A stretch of 64,000 nt of DNA from Pseudomonas cremoris. GTDB lineage: Bacteria > Pseudomonadota > Gammaproteobacteria > Pseudomonadales > Pseudomonadaceae. The notes beneath the pieces were generated by a model, which was not told the DNA's origin, searched no databases, and saw only the letters and a program-made list of their open reading frames with translations. The translations under genes and the position numbers were made by a program. Positions within the stretch are counted from its first letter, which is position 1, and the number at the start of each line of letters is the position of its first letter. The DNA lies in NCBI RefSeq assembly GCF_014230465.1, contig NZ_JAAXCY010000002.1, forward strand, positions 62,001 through 126,000, in the 5' to 3' direction. Positions 27,331 through 36,464 of the stretch are shown one piece after another.

Positions 27331-27720
27331 ATGGGCGCCCCTCGCGCCAGGTTCTCTCCACACGCCCGCTTGAGACGCGGCAGTTGGATCAGCCTGTTCG
27401 CCATGTTGATGATCTTTATCGGTCCGCTGATTTCCCAAGCGATGCCGATGGACCATCACGCCGGTATGTCGATGGACATGCCGATGGAGCACTGCGAACC
27501 GCATACCCCAAAAGCGCCTGACGAACACCACGCGCTCTGGTCCAAGTGCGGCTATTGCGACCTGCTCTACAGTTGCCCTGCCCTGCCTGGCGGCATTTCA
27601 ACGTTCACCCTGAGCAGCCCACCGCCGGCCAACGCCCTCACCCCTGCCACACGCCTGGGCCATGCCCGGCAGAGCATCTTCCCCGGCGCCCGCAGCCGCG
27701 CGCCGCCCATCATCGCGTAA
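27331..27720 (+). CDS. DUF2946 domain protein, second copy
   Basis: A 129-aa protein with a basic head, one hydrophobic segment (ISLFAMLMIFIGPLISQA, ~residues 20-37) and then a Met/His-rich stretch (MPMDHHAGMSMDMPMEHCEPH) and a CGYC motif near residue 71. The Met, His and Cys content is what copper-binding envelope proteins show. It differs from the first DUF2946 protein in having the metal-rich insert and an Arg-rich end. Probably co-transcribed with the chaperone and the receptor 93 bases downstream. Confidence 0.8.
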   Translation: MGAPRARFSPHARLRRGSWISLFAMLMIFIGPLISQAMPMDHHAGMSMDMPMEHCEPHTPKAPDEHHALWSKCGYCDLLYSCPALPGGISTFTLSSPPPANALTPATRLGHARQSIFPGARSRAPPIIA

Positions 27721-27813
27721 GCACTTCACAGCGTTACTTCACCCCGGCCGACTCTAGACAGACAGCCGCAGGCTGCTGGCCGTGTTGTTTACGATTGATT
27801 GATGGAATTTTTC

Positions 27814-29832
27814 ATGTCCAGGTTTTCTGCTGACACCCGTTTAGCCGTACTGTGCGGCGCACTGTTGGTCCCTTTGGCCCACGCTGACGAGCACGACGAG
27901 CATGAACTGAGCCCCACAGTGATCACCGCGATCGCCCCCAGTTCACCGCTGACCGTGATCACCAACCCCAAAGACCCGCGCCAACCGGTGCCCGCCAGCG
28001 ATGGCGGCGACTACCTCAAGACCATCCCCGGCTTTGCCCTGGTGCGAAACGGCGGCACCAATGGCGACCCGGTGCTGCGCGGCATGTTCGGCTCGCGCCT
28101 GAACATCCTCACCAACGGCAGCATGATGCTCGGCGCCTGCCCCGGCCGCATGGATGCGCCTACCTCATACATTTCCCCGGAAACCTACGACAAGCTCACC
28201 GTGATCAAAGGCCCGCAAACCGTGCTCTGGGGGCCGGGTGCATCGGCCGGCACGATTCTGTTCGAACGCGAGCCTGAGCAGTTCGGCGAGTTGGGCACAC
28301 GCCTCAACGCCAGTGTGCTGGCCGGCTCGAACGGGCGCTTCGACAAAGTCATCGACGCCGCCGCCGGCGGGCCATTGGGCTACGTGCGCGTGATCGGCAA
28401 CCAGGCCCATGCCGACGACTACAAGGACGGCAACAACGACACCGTGGCCTCGCGCTACGACAAGTGGAACGGCGACGTGGCCGTCGGCTTCACCCCCGAC
28501 GCCGACACCCTGCTGGAGCTCACCGCCGGCCGTGGCGATGGCGAAGCGCGCTATGCCGGACGCGGCATGGACGGCTCGCAGTTCCTGCGCGAAAGCCTCG
28601 GCCTGCGTTTCGAGAAATCCAACATCGGCGAAGTACTGGACAAGGTCGAAGCCCAGGTCTACTACAACTACGCCGACCACGTGATGGACAACTACAGCCT
28701 GCGCACGCCGTCCGGCACCGGGATGATGGCCGGGCCCATGGCCTCCAACGTCGACCGTCGTACCCTTGGCGCACGGGTCAAGGCCACCTGGCGATGGGAG
28801 GATGTGCAACTGATCGGCGGCCTGGATGCCCAGACCAACGAACACCGCCAGCGCAGCAGCATGGGCATCGACACTTACAAGGACCTGCCCCGGGTCAAGG
28901 ACGCCAACTTCCATAACTACGGCGTGTTCGGCGAACTCACCTGGTACGCCGCCGACCGCGAGCGCCTGATTACTGGCGCCCGTTTGGACCGCGCCTCGGC
29001 CAAAGACTTTCGGCAAACCAGCGCCACCGTCGACAAGACCCGTGCCGATACGCTGCCCTCAGGCTTTGTGCGCTATGAGCACGATATCGACAACACCACC
29101 CTCTACGCCGGTCTCGGCCACTCCGAACGTTTCCCCGACTACTGGGAGCTGTTTTCGCCAAACACTGGCGCAGTCGGCTCGGTGAATGCCTTCGACGGTG
29201 TAAAGCCGGAGAAGACCACCCAACTCGACTTCGGCGCGCAGTACAAAGCTGACGACCTCGAAGCCTGGGCTTCGGGCTATATCGGCCGGGTGCAGGACTT
29301 CATCCTGTTCGACTATAAGCCCGGGATGATGGGCACCACCTCCCAAGCCCGCAACGTCGACGCCCGCATCATGGGCGGCGAATTGGGCGCCGCGTACAAG
29401 CTGACGCGCAACTGGAAAACCGACGCCACCCTCGCCTACGCCTGGGGCAAGAACAGCAGCGACGGCAAGGCCCTGCCACAAATCCCGCCGCTTGATGCTC
29501 GCCTGGGCCTCACCTACAGCGAAGACGACTGGAGTGCCGGCGCCTTGTGGCGGCTGGTCGCGGCGCAAAACCGCATCGACCAGAACAAGGGCAACGTCGT
29601 CGGCAAGGACTTCGACAAGAGCGCGGGCTTTGGCGTGTTCTCGCTGAACGCGGCGTACCGCATCAACAAAAATTTCAAGGTCAGCACCGGCGTCGACAAC
29701 CTGTTCGGCAAGGCCTACGCCGAGCACTTGAACCTGGCCGGCAACGCCGGGTTCGGCTACCCGGCCAACGACCCGCAGTCCATCAAAGAGCCCGGGCGAA
29801 CCCTGTGGACCAAAGTTGATATGAGCTTCTAA
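27814..29832 (+). CDS. oprC: TonB-dependent copper receptor, OprC-type
   Basis: A 672-aa outer-membrane beta-barrel with signal peptide (cleavage near AHA-DE), plug domain and barrel ending in Phe (KVDMSF). Copper-site residues known from OprC are present: the CxxxM motif is Cys109-Met113 (CPGRM) and the HxM motif is His289-Met291 (HVM). VIKGPQTVLWGPGASAGTI is the conserved plug segment. It takes up copper across the outer membrane with TonB energy. ATG at MSRFSADTR was chosen; another ATG four codons upstream is possible. The preceding copper chaperone genes and following PepSY gene support the role. Confidence 0.93.
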   Translation: MSRFSADTRLAVLCGALLVPLAHADEHDEHELSPTVITAIAPSSPLTVITNPKDPRQPVPASDGGDYLKTIPGFALVRNGGTNGDPVLRGMFGSRLNILTNGSMMLGACPGRMDAPTSYISPETYDKLTVIKGPQTVLWGPGASAGTILFEREPEQFGELGTRLNASVLAGSNGRFDKVIDAAAGGPLGYVRVIGNQAHADDYKDGNNDTVASRYDKWNGDVAVGFTPDADTLLELTAGRGDGEARYAGRGMDGSQFLRESLGLRFEKSNIGEVLDKVEAQVYYNYADHVMDNYSLRTPSGTGMMAGPMASNVDRRTLGARVKATWRWEDVQLIGGLDAQTNEHRQRSSMGIDTYKDLPRVKDANFHNYGVFGELTWYAADRERLITGARLDRASAKDFRQTSATVDKTRADTLPSGFVRYEHDIDNTTLYAGLGHSERFPDYWELFSPNTGAVGSVNAFDGVKPEKTTQLDFGAQYKADDLEAWASGYIGRVQDFILFDYKPGMMGTTSQARNVDARIMGGELGAAYKLTRNWKTDATLAYAWGKNSSDGKALPQIPPLDARLGLTYSEDDWSAGALWRLVAAQNRIDQNKGNVVGKDFDKSAGFGVFSLNAAYRINKNFKVSTGVDNLFGKAYAEHLNLAGNAGFGYPANDPQSIKEPGRTLWTKVDMSF

Positions 29833-29835
29833 AAG

Positions 29836-29903
29836 CTTCGCGAGCAAGCCCGCTCCCACAGTTGGAATGCATTTCAACTGTGGGAGCGGGCTTGCTCGCG
29901 AAG
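29836..29903. repeat. Outward-facing REP pair forming a perfect 29-bp palindrome
   Basis: Arms at 29836-29864 and 29875-29903 are exact complements, beginning CTTCGCGAGCAAGCCCGC, around a ten-base loop. The REP units point the opposite way from the other copies. It starts three bases after the oprC stop and could act as a terminator or RNA-stabilising hairpin. Confidence 0.92.
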
Positions 29904-29947
29904 GCGGCATAACAGACAAAAATTCTTAAAGCCTTGCGGAGCCCCTG

Positions 29948-31330
29948 ATGAACACTCAAAAAGTCTCTTTCTACAACCTGGCCTGGCGCTGGCACTTCTA
30001 CGCCGGGCTCTTCGTCGCCCCTTTCATGGTGCTGCTGGCCCTGACCGGCATCATCTACCTGTTCAAACCTCAACTCGATCCGCTGATGTACGGCGACTTG
30101 CTCACCGTCCCGGCAGCCGAACACTCATTCACCGCCGACGAGCTGTTGCAACGCGCCCAGGCCGCCTACCCCCAAGGCGCGATCAGCAAATACCTGCCAC
30201 CGGCCACCGCCACCAGCAGTGCGCAATTCGTGATGCATAACGAAGGCCGCGAAGTGACGGTATTCGTCGACCCGTATCGCGGCACCGTGCTCGGCGAGCA
30301 AGACGCCAAATACAACCTGCAAGCCATCGCCCGCGCCCTGCACGGTGAGCTGATGATCGGCACCGTGGGCGACCGCCTGGTAGAACTCGCCGCCGGTTGG
30401 GGCGTGATGCTGGTGGTGTCCGGCGTGTACCTGTGGTGGCCGCGCGGCAAGTCATCGGCGGGAGTGTTGTGGCCACGCTTCAACACGCGTGGCCGGGTGT
30501 TCTGGCGTGACCTGCACGCCGTCACCGGTTTCTGGGGCGCAGCCTTGCTGTTGGTGATGCTGCTCAGCGGCATGACCTGGACCGGCTTCTGGGGCAAGCA
30601 GTACGCCGAGTTGTGGAATAAATTCCCAGCCGCCATGTGGAACGACGTGCCGCAGTCTGACCAACAGGCGCGCGTGCTCAACACGGCGAGCCAACAGACC
30701 GTGCCGTGGGCCATGGAAAACACGCCCATGCCGATGTCCGGCGACCATGCCGAGCACATGAATCACGGCGCCATGCACGCGGGCCCCGCCGCGCCCAACG
30801 TGCGCCTGCAACAGGTGGTGGACCTGGCCACCGCGCGCAACGTCGAACCCGGCTACAGCATCACCTTCCCCACCACCGCCACCGGCGTGTTCACCATCGC
30901 CGTGTTCGCCGACGACCCGCGCAATGACGCCACCCTGCATGTCGACCAATACACCGGCAAGGTCCTCGCCGATGTACGTTGGGAGCACTACAACCTCGTG
31001 GCGCGGGCCACCGAGACCGGCGTGATGCTGCACGAGGGCAAGATGTTCGGCGTGGTTAACCAGATCATCGTGTTGCTGATTTGCCTGATGATTTTGCTCA
31101 GCGCCGTCAGCGGCGTGGTGATCTGGTGGAAGCGCCGCCCCCAAGGCGCACTTGGTGTTCCGCCGTTGCGCCATGACCTGCCGAAGTGGAAAACCGCCAT
31201 GGTGATCATGCTCGGCCTGGCGATCATTTTCCCTCTGGTGGGCGCGTCGCTGATTGCGGTGTGGGCGTTGGATCGCCTGATCCTGTCGCGTTTTTTCCGC
31301 CAACATGAATCTGCCTCAGGTTCGGCATGA
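29948..31330 (+). CDS. PepSY-associated membrane protein, probable metal reductase
   Basis: A 460-aa inner-membrane protein of the PepSY-TM family. Helices lie at ~16-38 (HFYAGLFVAPFMVLLALTGII), ~145-165, ~190-212, ~360-385 and ~415-440, with two periplasmic PepSY regions. A Met/His-rich insert near 256-275 (TPMPMSGDHAEHMNHGAMHA) is absent from generic family members and fits copper binding. The family usually sits beside TonB receptors and is thought to reduce the imported metal or chelate; copper specificity here is inferred from oprC 45 bases beyond the palindrome upstream. Confidence 0.87.
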   Translation: MNTQKVSFYNLAWRWHFYAGLFVAPFMVLLALTGIIYLFKPQLDPLMYGDLLTVPAAEHSFTADELLQRAQAAYPQGAISKYLPPATATSSAQFVMHNEGREVTVFVDPYRGTVLGEQDAKYNLQAIARALHGELMIGTVGDRLVELAAGWGVMLVVSGVYLWWPRGKSSAGVLWPRFNTRGRVFWRDLHAVTGFWGAALLLVMLLSGMTWTGFWGKQYAELWNKFPAAMWNDVPQSDQQARVLNTASQQTVPWAMENTPMPMSGDHAEHMNHGAMHAGPAAPNVRLQQVVDLATARNVEPGYSITFPTTATGVFTIAVFADDPRNDATLHVDQYTGKVLADVRWEHYNLVARATETGVMLHEGKMFGVVNQIIVLLICLMILLSAVSGVVIWWKRRPQGALGVPPLRHDLPKWKTAMVIMLGLAIIFPLVGASLIAVWALDRLILSRFFRQHESASGSA

Positions 31331-31395
31331 ACGCAGTGAGATGCCCGAGACAGAGCACTTCTGTAGCCTTGCGCGACTTTCGCCGCGCAGCGAAT

Positions 31396-31416
31396 AAGTG
31401 TTAACTTATAACACTT
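31396..31416. promoter_or_regulatory. Zur-like operator
   Basis: AAGTGTTA and TAACACTT are perfect 8-bp arms around ACTTA. The core matches the Zur consensus TGTTATAnTATAACA at 12 of 14 fixed positions with identical spacing. It lies 63 bases before the TonB receptor start. Zur binding would repress the receptor/ABC operon when zinc is sufficient. Confidence 0.65.
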
Positions 31417-31429
31417 TCTGCGTTATCGT

Positions 31430-31454
31430 TGCTCGCCGCCATCAGCGGCGAGCA
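31430..31454 (+). promoter_or_regulatory. 5' UTR hairpin before the TonB receptor
   Basis: TGCTCGCCG and CGGCGAGCA (9 bp, perfect) with a seven-base loop, 25 bases upstream of the ATG and downstream of the Zur-like site. It should form in the leader mRNA; a role in translation or stability is unknown. Confidence 0.5.
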
Positions 31455-31479
31455 TCCCTCCAAGAAGACTGATTGCCCC

Positions 31480-33588
31480 ATGAACAAGTACCTCGCGTCC
31501 GGGCTGTGCCTGCTCGCCTTGCATAACAACGCCCAGGCCCTGACCCTGCCCGCCAGCTCCGTCAACGCAGTGGCCGTGGATGACGAACGCGTCGACCCCA
31601 AGACCCCGACCACTGCGGGTTCACGCCTGAACCTCACCGCCCTGCAAACCCCGGGCAGCGTCGAAAGCCTGACCGGTACGCAGATCCGCGAGCGTGGCGA
31701 CGCCAGCGTGCAGGACGCGATTTCCCGCGCCACCGGCATCAGCCGCACCGGCACACCGGGCGATGGCGGTACCTCGTTGTCGGCCCGTGGTTTCACCGGC
31801 CAAGGCTCGGTGATGCAGTTGTATGACGGCAACCGCATGTACATGGGCATGGGCACCTCGACCTTCCCGGTGGACACCTGGTCGGTGGAACGCGTCGATG
31901 TGTTGCGCGGCCCAGCGTCGGTTCTGTACGGCGAAGGCGCCACCGGTGCGGTGGTCAATACGTTGCCGAAAAAGCCGTTTGAAGGCGAAATCGAAAACCA
32001 CATCCGCCTGGGCTACGGCTCTTATGACCGCCAGCAACAGGCTCTGGACAGCGGCGGCTCGCTGACCGACACCCTGAGCTATCGCCTGAACCTCAATCGC
32101 CTGCGCAGCAACGGTTTCATCGACCATGGCGACTCCAGCAGTGATTTCGTCAGCGGCGCCCTGCGCTGGCAAGCGGCCGATAACCTGAGTTTCACGTTGG
32201 CCAGTGACTACGGTGACCAGCGACCGCAAAACTACTTCGGCACACCGTTGATCAACGGCCAATTGCACAAGGGCCTGCGCGACAAGAACTACAACGTCAG
32301 CGACGACATCCAGCACTACAACGATCAATGGACACGCTTGACCAGCGAGTGGCAGATCAACGATAGCGTCAGCGCTACCAACGAGTTGTTCTACCTGAAA
32401 AACCAGCGCCGCTGGCAGAACGCCGAGAACTACAACTTCACCGACGGCCAGCTCACCCGCAGTGGCAACTTCGGCATCAAGCACAACCAGGAACAAGTGG
32501 GCGACCGCCAGACCTTCACCTTCAAGCACGCCCTGTTTGGCCTCGACAGCCAGACGGTGGCCGGCGTGGAATACAACCGTATCCGCTTCCGCCTGGCCAG
32601 CAACACGCCGTTCAAGGATGTGCTGGAAGATGGCCAACCCATCGATATCAACCACCCGGCGCCCGCCGCGTTCGACAGCCAAAGTGCGTTCAGTCCGGTC
32701 TTCGCCACCACCACCAAAACCGTCGCCGGCTTCGCGGAAAACCGTCTGCAACTCACCGACCAGTTGTCGTTGATCACCGGTATCCGCCGCGACTACGCCC
32801 ACGTCGACCGCGATGATTTGCGCACTGGCGCCCAGTCCGACAAGACCCTCACCGGCAATAACTGGAAGGCTGGACTGGTTTACGCGATTACCCCGGACAC
32901 CTCGATCTACGGGCAATACTCCACCAGCACCGACGGTGTCGGCGGCCTGATTTCCCTGAGCCCGAGCCAGCAACAGTTCGACCTGTCGACTGCCAAGCAG
33001 ACCGAAATCGGTATCAAGCAAGCGTTCTGGAACCAGCGTGGCGAATGGACGTTAGCTGCGTATCACATCGTCAAGAAGAAGCTGCTCACCGACATACCGG
33101 GCGACCCGATCCATCAGCAGCAAGTCGGCCAACAATCGTCTCGCGGCCTGGAAGCCAGCCTCGACCTGCAACTGCCGGATGCCTGGCAGTTGCAAGCCAA
33201 CGCGGCCATCGTTCACGCGCAGTACGACGACTTCAATCAGGACGTCGACGGCGTGCAAGTCTCTCGCGATGGCAACCGCCCAGTCGACGTTCCGCGCCGT
33301 ACCGCCAACCTGTGGCTGAGCAAGGCCGTGACCGACGACATCCGCGCCGGTGCCGGCGTGCGTTATGTGGATGCGCGTTACGCCGACATGGCCAACCAGA
33401 ACGAGCTGCCGAGCTACACCGTGGTCGACGCGACGGTATCGTGGAAGGCGATGCGCAACACCACGTTGGGCCTGCAACTGAACAACCTGTTTGACCGCAC
33501 GTACGCGGTAAGCCAATACAATGACGGCCAACAGTGGATCCTGGGCGAACCGCGCTCGTTCTTTGTGACGGCGGACTACACCTTCTAA
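31480..33588 (+). CDS. TonB-dependent receptor of a zinc-linked uptake operon
   Basis: A 702-aa outer-membrane receptor of the siderophore-receptor class. It has a signal peptide (cleavage near AQA-LT), a plug with GSVESLTGTQIRERGDAS and VERVDVLRGPASVLYGEGA, and a barrel ending in Phe (ADYTF). An unusual Met-rich loop (MYMGMG) lies in the plug. The following ATPase, binding protein and permease have the same order as P. aeruginosa PA2911-PA2914, which I recall as zinc-responsive, and a Zur-like operator precedes it. The substrate may be zinc, a zinc chelate or another metallophore; that is inference. ATG at MNKYLASGLCL was chosen over an upstream TTG. Confidence 0.85.
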   Translation: MNKYLASGLCLLALHNNAQALTLPASSVNAVAVDDERVDPKTPTTAGSRLNLTALQTPGSVESLTGTQIRERGDASVQDAISRATGISRTGTPGDGGTSLSARGFTGQGSVMQLYDGNRMYMGMGTSTFPVDTWSVERVDVLRGPASVLYGEGATGAVVNTLPKKPFEGEIENHIRLGYGSYDRQQQALDSGGSLTDTLSYRLNLNRLRSNGFIDHGDSSSDFVSGALRWQAADNLSFTLASDYGDQRPQNYFGTPLINGQLHKGLRDKNYNVSDDIQHYNDQWTRLTSEWQINDSVSATNELFYLKNQRRWQNAENYNFTDGQLTRSGNFGIKHNQEQVGDRQTFTFKHALFGLDSQTVAGVEYNRIRFRLASNTPFKDVLEDGQPIDINHPAPAAFDSQSAFSPVFATTTKTVAGFAENRLQLTDQLSLITGIRRDYAHVDRDDLRTGAQSDKTLTGNNWKAGLVYAITPDTSIYGQYSTSTDGVGGLISLSPSQQQFDLSTAKQTEIGIKQAFWNQRGEWTLAAYHIVKKKLLTDIPGDPIHQQQVGQQSSRGLEASLDLQLPDAWQLQANAAIVHAQYDDFNQDVDGVQVSRDGNRPVDVPRRTANLWLSKAVTDDIRAGAGVRYVDARYADMANQNELPSYTVVDATVSWKAMRNTTLGLQLNNLFDRTYAVSQYNDGQQWILGEPRSFFVTADYTF

Positions 33589-33608
33589 CCAAACAAAACA
33601 CAGACCCC

Positions 33609-33699
33609 ATGTGGGAGCGGGCTTGCTCGCGAATGCGGTGGATCAGTGACGAATGTATTGGCTGACACACCGCATTCGCGAGCAAGCCCGCTCCCACAT
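33609..33699. repeat. REPIN (paired inverted REP sequences)
   Basis: Standard arms, located inside the predicted receptor/ABC operon between the receptor and the ATPase gene; it may lower or stabilise distal expression. Confidence 0.9.
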
Positions 33700-33728
33700 T
33701 TTGATCGGTGTTGAACCTGAGAGTATTG

Positions 33729-34511
33729 ATGACTTCACTCACCCTAAGCGACCTCAACTGGTCCCCCGTGGAGCACTGCCATCACCAGTTCCACTTGCGT
33801 GACGCCAGCCTGCAGGTCGGAGCGGGTGAGTTCGTCGGGCTGATCGGGCCCAACGGCAGCGGCAAGACCAGCCTGTTGCGCTGCGCCTATCGCTTCACCA
33901 AACCCGAAAAAGGCGACGTGCTGCTCGACCATCAGAACGTGTGGAAGCAAAGCGCCAAATGGTGCGCGCAACGCATCGCCGTGGTGCTGCAGGAATTCCC
34001 CGATGCCTTCGGCCTGCGGGTGGATGAAGTCGTCGCCATGGGCCGTACGCCGCACAAGGGCTTGTTCGACAGCGACACCTTGCACGACCAGCAACTGATC
34101 CAGCAGGCGCTGGAGTCGGTGGGCATGCAGGGCTTCGAAGACCACGCTTTCGCCACCCTCTCCGGCGGTGAGAAACAACGCGTCATCCTCGCCCGCGCCC
34201 TGGCCCAACAACCGCAGTTGCTGATCCTCGACGAACCCACCAACCACCTCGACCCGCACTATCAGCTGGAGTTGTTGCGGCTGGTCAAGCGCCTGAATAT
34301 CGGCACCCTCGCCAGCATCCACGATCTCAACCTGGCCGCCGCGTTCTGTGATCGCCTGTACGTGATCAACCACGGGCGCATCGTCGCCAGCGGCACGCCC
34401 CATGACGTGCTCACTGCTGAGCTGCTGCGCGATGTGTTCGGCGTCGAAGCACTGATCGACACTCACCCCCTTTCCGGCTACCCCCGAATCACCTGGATAA
34501 CCCAACCATGA
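33729..34511 (+). CDS. ABC transporter ATP-binding protein (metal-chelate importer)
   Basis: A 260-aa ATPase of the FecE/HmuV/BtuD class. Walker A GPNGSGKTS, ABC signature LSGGEKQR, Walker B LLILDEPTNHLD and switch-His ASIHDLN are all intact. It energises import through the downstream FecCD permease. Its stop overlaps the binding-protein start by four bases (ATGA). The REPIN separates it from the receptor gene by about 140 bases, so receptor and importer may be expressed at different levels. Confidence 0.93.
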   Translation: MTSLTLSDLNWSPVEHCHHQFHLRDASLQVGAGEFVGLIGPNGSGKTSLLRCAYRFTKPEKGDVLLDHQNVWKQSAKWCAQRIAVVLQEFPDAFGLRVDEVVAMGRTPHKGLFDSDTLHDQQLIQQALESVGMQGFEDHAFATLSGGEKQRVILARALAQQPQLLILDEPTNHLDPHYQLELLRLVKRLNIGTLASIHDLNLAAAFCDRLYVINHGRIVASGTPHDVLTAELLRDVFGVEALIDTHPLSGYPRITWITQP

Positions 34512-35455
34512 TCCTGCGCGCCCTGTTGTCCCTGACGTTGCTGCTCGGTACGGCGCAAGCCTTCGCCGAAGCGACTCATTACCCGGTCACTATCAAAAGC
34601 TGCAACCGTAACGTGACCTTCCAGGAAGCGCCCAAACACGCGGTCAGCCACGACATCAACATGACCCAAATGATGCTCGCCCTGGGCCTCAAGCCACGCA
34701 TGGCCGGCTACAGCGGTGTGACGGGTTGGAAGTCGGTGTCCCCGGAAATGGCCAGCACCCTCGACGGCCTGCCGGAGCTGGCGAGCAAGTATCCCTCGCC
34801 GGAAACCCTGCTCAACGCCAACGTGGATTTCTTCTTCGCAGGCTGGGACTACGGCATGCGCGTAGGCGGCGACCTCACGCCTGCCACCCTGCAACCCTTG
34901 GGCATCAACGTGTACGAGTTGACCGAATCGTGCGCCTTCGTCATGAAGCGTCCGGCGGCAACGCTGGAAGACACCTATAACGACCTGCGCAACCTGGGCA
35001 AGATCTTCGACGTGCAAGACCGCGCCAACGCCCTGATCGCGCAGATGCAGGCGAAAATTGCCGAGGTGCAAAAGGACCTGCCCGCCGACAAGCCACGGGT
35101 GTTCCTCTACGACAGCGGTGAAGACCGCGCGATGACATCAGGTCGGCTGGGCATGCCGCAAGCGCTGATCGAGGCAGCCGGAGGGCACAATATTCTCGAT
35201 GACGTGGATGCCAGCTGGACCCGCGTCAACTGGGAGACGGTGGTGGAGCGCAACCCGCAGGTGATCGTGATTGTCGACTACAGCGAGATCACCGCCGAGC
35301 AGAAGCAGGCATTCCTGATGAACAACCCGGCGCTGCAAGCCGTGGATGCCATTAAGAACCAACGCTTCATCGTGATCCCTTACGTGCAAGCCACGCCGGG
35401 CATCGACAACGTGTTGGCGGTCGAGACCCTGGCCAAGGGGTTCCACGGCGAATGA
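34508..35455 (+). CDS. Periplasmic binding protein of the metal-chelate importer
   Basis: A 315-aa class III (BtuF/FhuD/TroA-like) binding protein with a signal peptide ending near AFA-EA. Mature features include KHAVSHDINMTQMMLALGLKPRMAGYSG, where the first lobe would bind substrate, the long connecting helix (LEDTYNDLRNLGKIF) and NPQVIVIVDYSEI in the second lobe. It lacks a lipobox. It delivers substrate from periplasm to the FecCD permease encoded by the overlapping next gene. Confidence 0.92.
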   Translation: MILRALLSLTLLLGTAQAFAEATHYPVTIKSCNRNVTFQEAPKHAVSHDINMTQMMLALGLKPRMAGYSGVTGWKSVSPEMASTLDGLPELASKYPSPETLLNANVDFFFAGWDYGMRVGGDLTPATLQPLGINVYELTESCAFVMKRPAATLEDTYNDLRNLGKIFDVQDRANALIAQMQAKIAEVQKDLPADKPRVFLYDSGEDRAMTSGRLGMPQALIEAAGGHNILDDVDASWTRVNWETVVERNPQVIVIVDYSEITAEQKQAFLMNNPALQAVDAIKNQRFIVIPYVQATPGIDNVLAVETLAKGFHGE

Positions 35456-36462
35456 TCACGCGTCGCTATGCCTTGCTGCTGGCCGCCCTGGCTGCGGTGT
35501 TGCTGGTCTCTTGCGTCATCTCGCTGGGCTTCGGCCCTGCGCGGGTGCCGGTGGATGTGGTGTGGCGGATCGTGCTGTACAAGGCCTTTGGGATTGGCGA
35601 GGTGAACTGGCCGGCCGGGCAGGAACATATCGTCTGGCTTATTCGTGTGCCGCGCATGTTGCTCGGCGCGCTGGTGGGGGCCGGGCTGGCGCTGATCGGC
35701 GCAGTGTTGCAGGCAGTCACGCGCAACCCGCTGGCGGATCCACACCTGCTCGGCGTCACGTCCGGCGCCACATTGGGCGCGGTGATCGTGGTGCTGCATG
35801 TGGGTGAAATCGTCGGCCTGCTGACCTTGCCCATCGCCGCCTTTATTGGCGCCTTGATGAGCATGCTGGTAGTGCTGGCGGTGGCCAGTCGTAATGGTCG
35901 GCTGGAGAGTGATCGCCTGTTGCTATGCGGCGTGGCGGTGTCGTTCGTGATGATGGCGGCGGCCAATCTGTTGCTGTTCATGGGCGATCATCGCGCAGCG
36001 TCGGCGGTGATGTTCTGGATGCTCGGCGGCCTGGGCCTGGCGCGTTGGGAACTGCTGGCGATTCCCGCCGCCACAGTGCTGCTGGGCCTGTTGGTGCTGC
36101 TGGGCATGGCCCGCCCGCTGAATGCACTGATGGCCGGCGAACAGACCGCCGTGACCCTGGGCCTGAATGCGCGCAACGTGCGGCTGAAGGTATTTTTGGT
36201 GGCCTCGCTGATGACCGGTGTGCTGGTCTCCATCAGCGGTTCCATCGGCTTTGTCGGCCTGATGATCCCGCACATTGCCCGGCGCCTGGTGGGCGCCGAG
36301 CATCGGCGGTTACTGCCGGTGTGCGGGCTGCTCGGCAGCCTGTTCTTGGTCTGGGTCGATGTGGCTGCGCGCACGCTGATCGCCCCCGAAGACCTGCCCA
36401 TCGGCGTGGCCACGGCAGCGATCGGCGGGCTGTTTTTTATCGGGCTGATGCGCAGGCACTGA
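35452..36462 (+). CDS. FecCD-family permease of the metal-chelate importer
   Basis: A 336-aa inner-membrane permease with about ten helices. Family signatures are RVPRMLLGALVGAGLALIGA, QAVTRNPLADPHLLGV and the coupling region SGSIGFVGLMIPHIARRLVGAEHR that contacts the ATPase. It is the last gene of the unit (ATGA overlap with the binding protein) and its stop lies two bases from the stop of the convergent repeat-protein gene, leaving no room for a separate terminator. Confidence 0.94.
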   Translation: MITRRYALLLAALAAVLLVSCVISLGFGPARVPVDVVWRIVLYKAFGIGEVNWPAGQEHIVWLIRVPRMLLGALVGAGLALIGAVLQAVTRNPLADPHLLGVTSGATLGAVIVVLHVGEIVGLLTLPIAAFIGALMSMLVVLAVASRNGRLESDRLLLCGVAVSFVMMAAANLLLFMGDHRAASAVMFWMLGGLGLARWELLAIPAATVLLGLLVLLGMARPLNALMAGEQTAVTLGLNARNVRLKVFLVASLMTGVLVSISGSIGFVGLMIPHIARRLVGAEHRRLLPVCGLLGSLFLVWVDVAARTLIAPEDLPIGVATAAIGGLFFIGLMRRH

Positions 36463-36464
36463 GA

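Noticed and set aside
31621..33021. A 466-codon open frame on the minus strand inside the TonB receptor gene
   Set aside because: Antisense shadow of a well-conserved receptor; no domain.
31480..36462. Calling the receptor/ABC operon an iron-siderophore system on family grounds
   Set aside because: No Fur box was seen, and the Zur-like operator and PA2911-2914-like gene order point to zinc; the ligand is left open.
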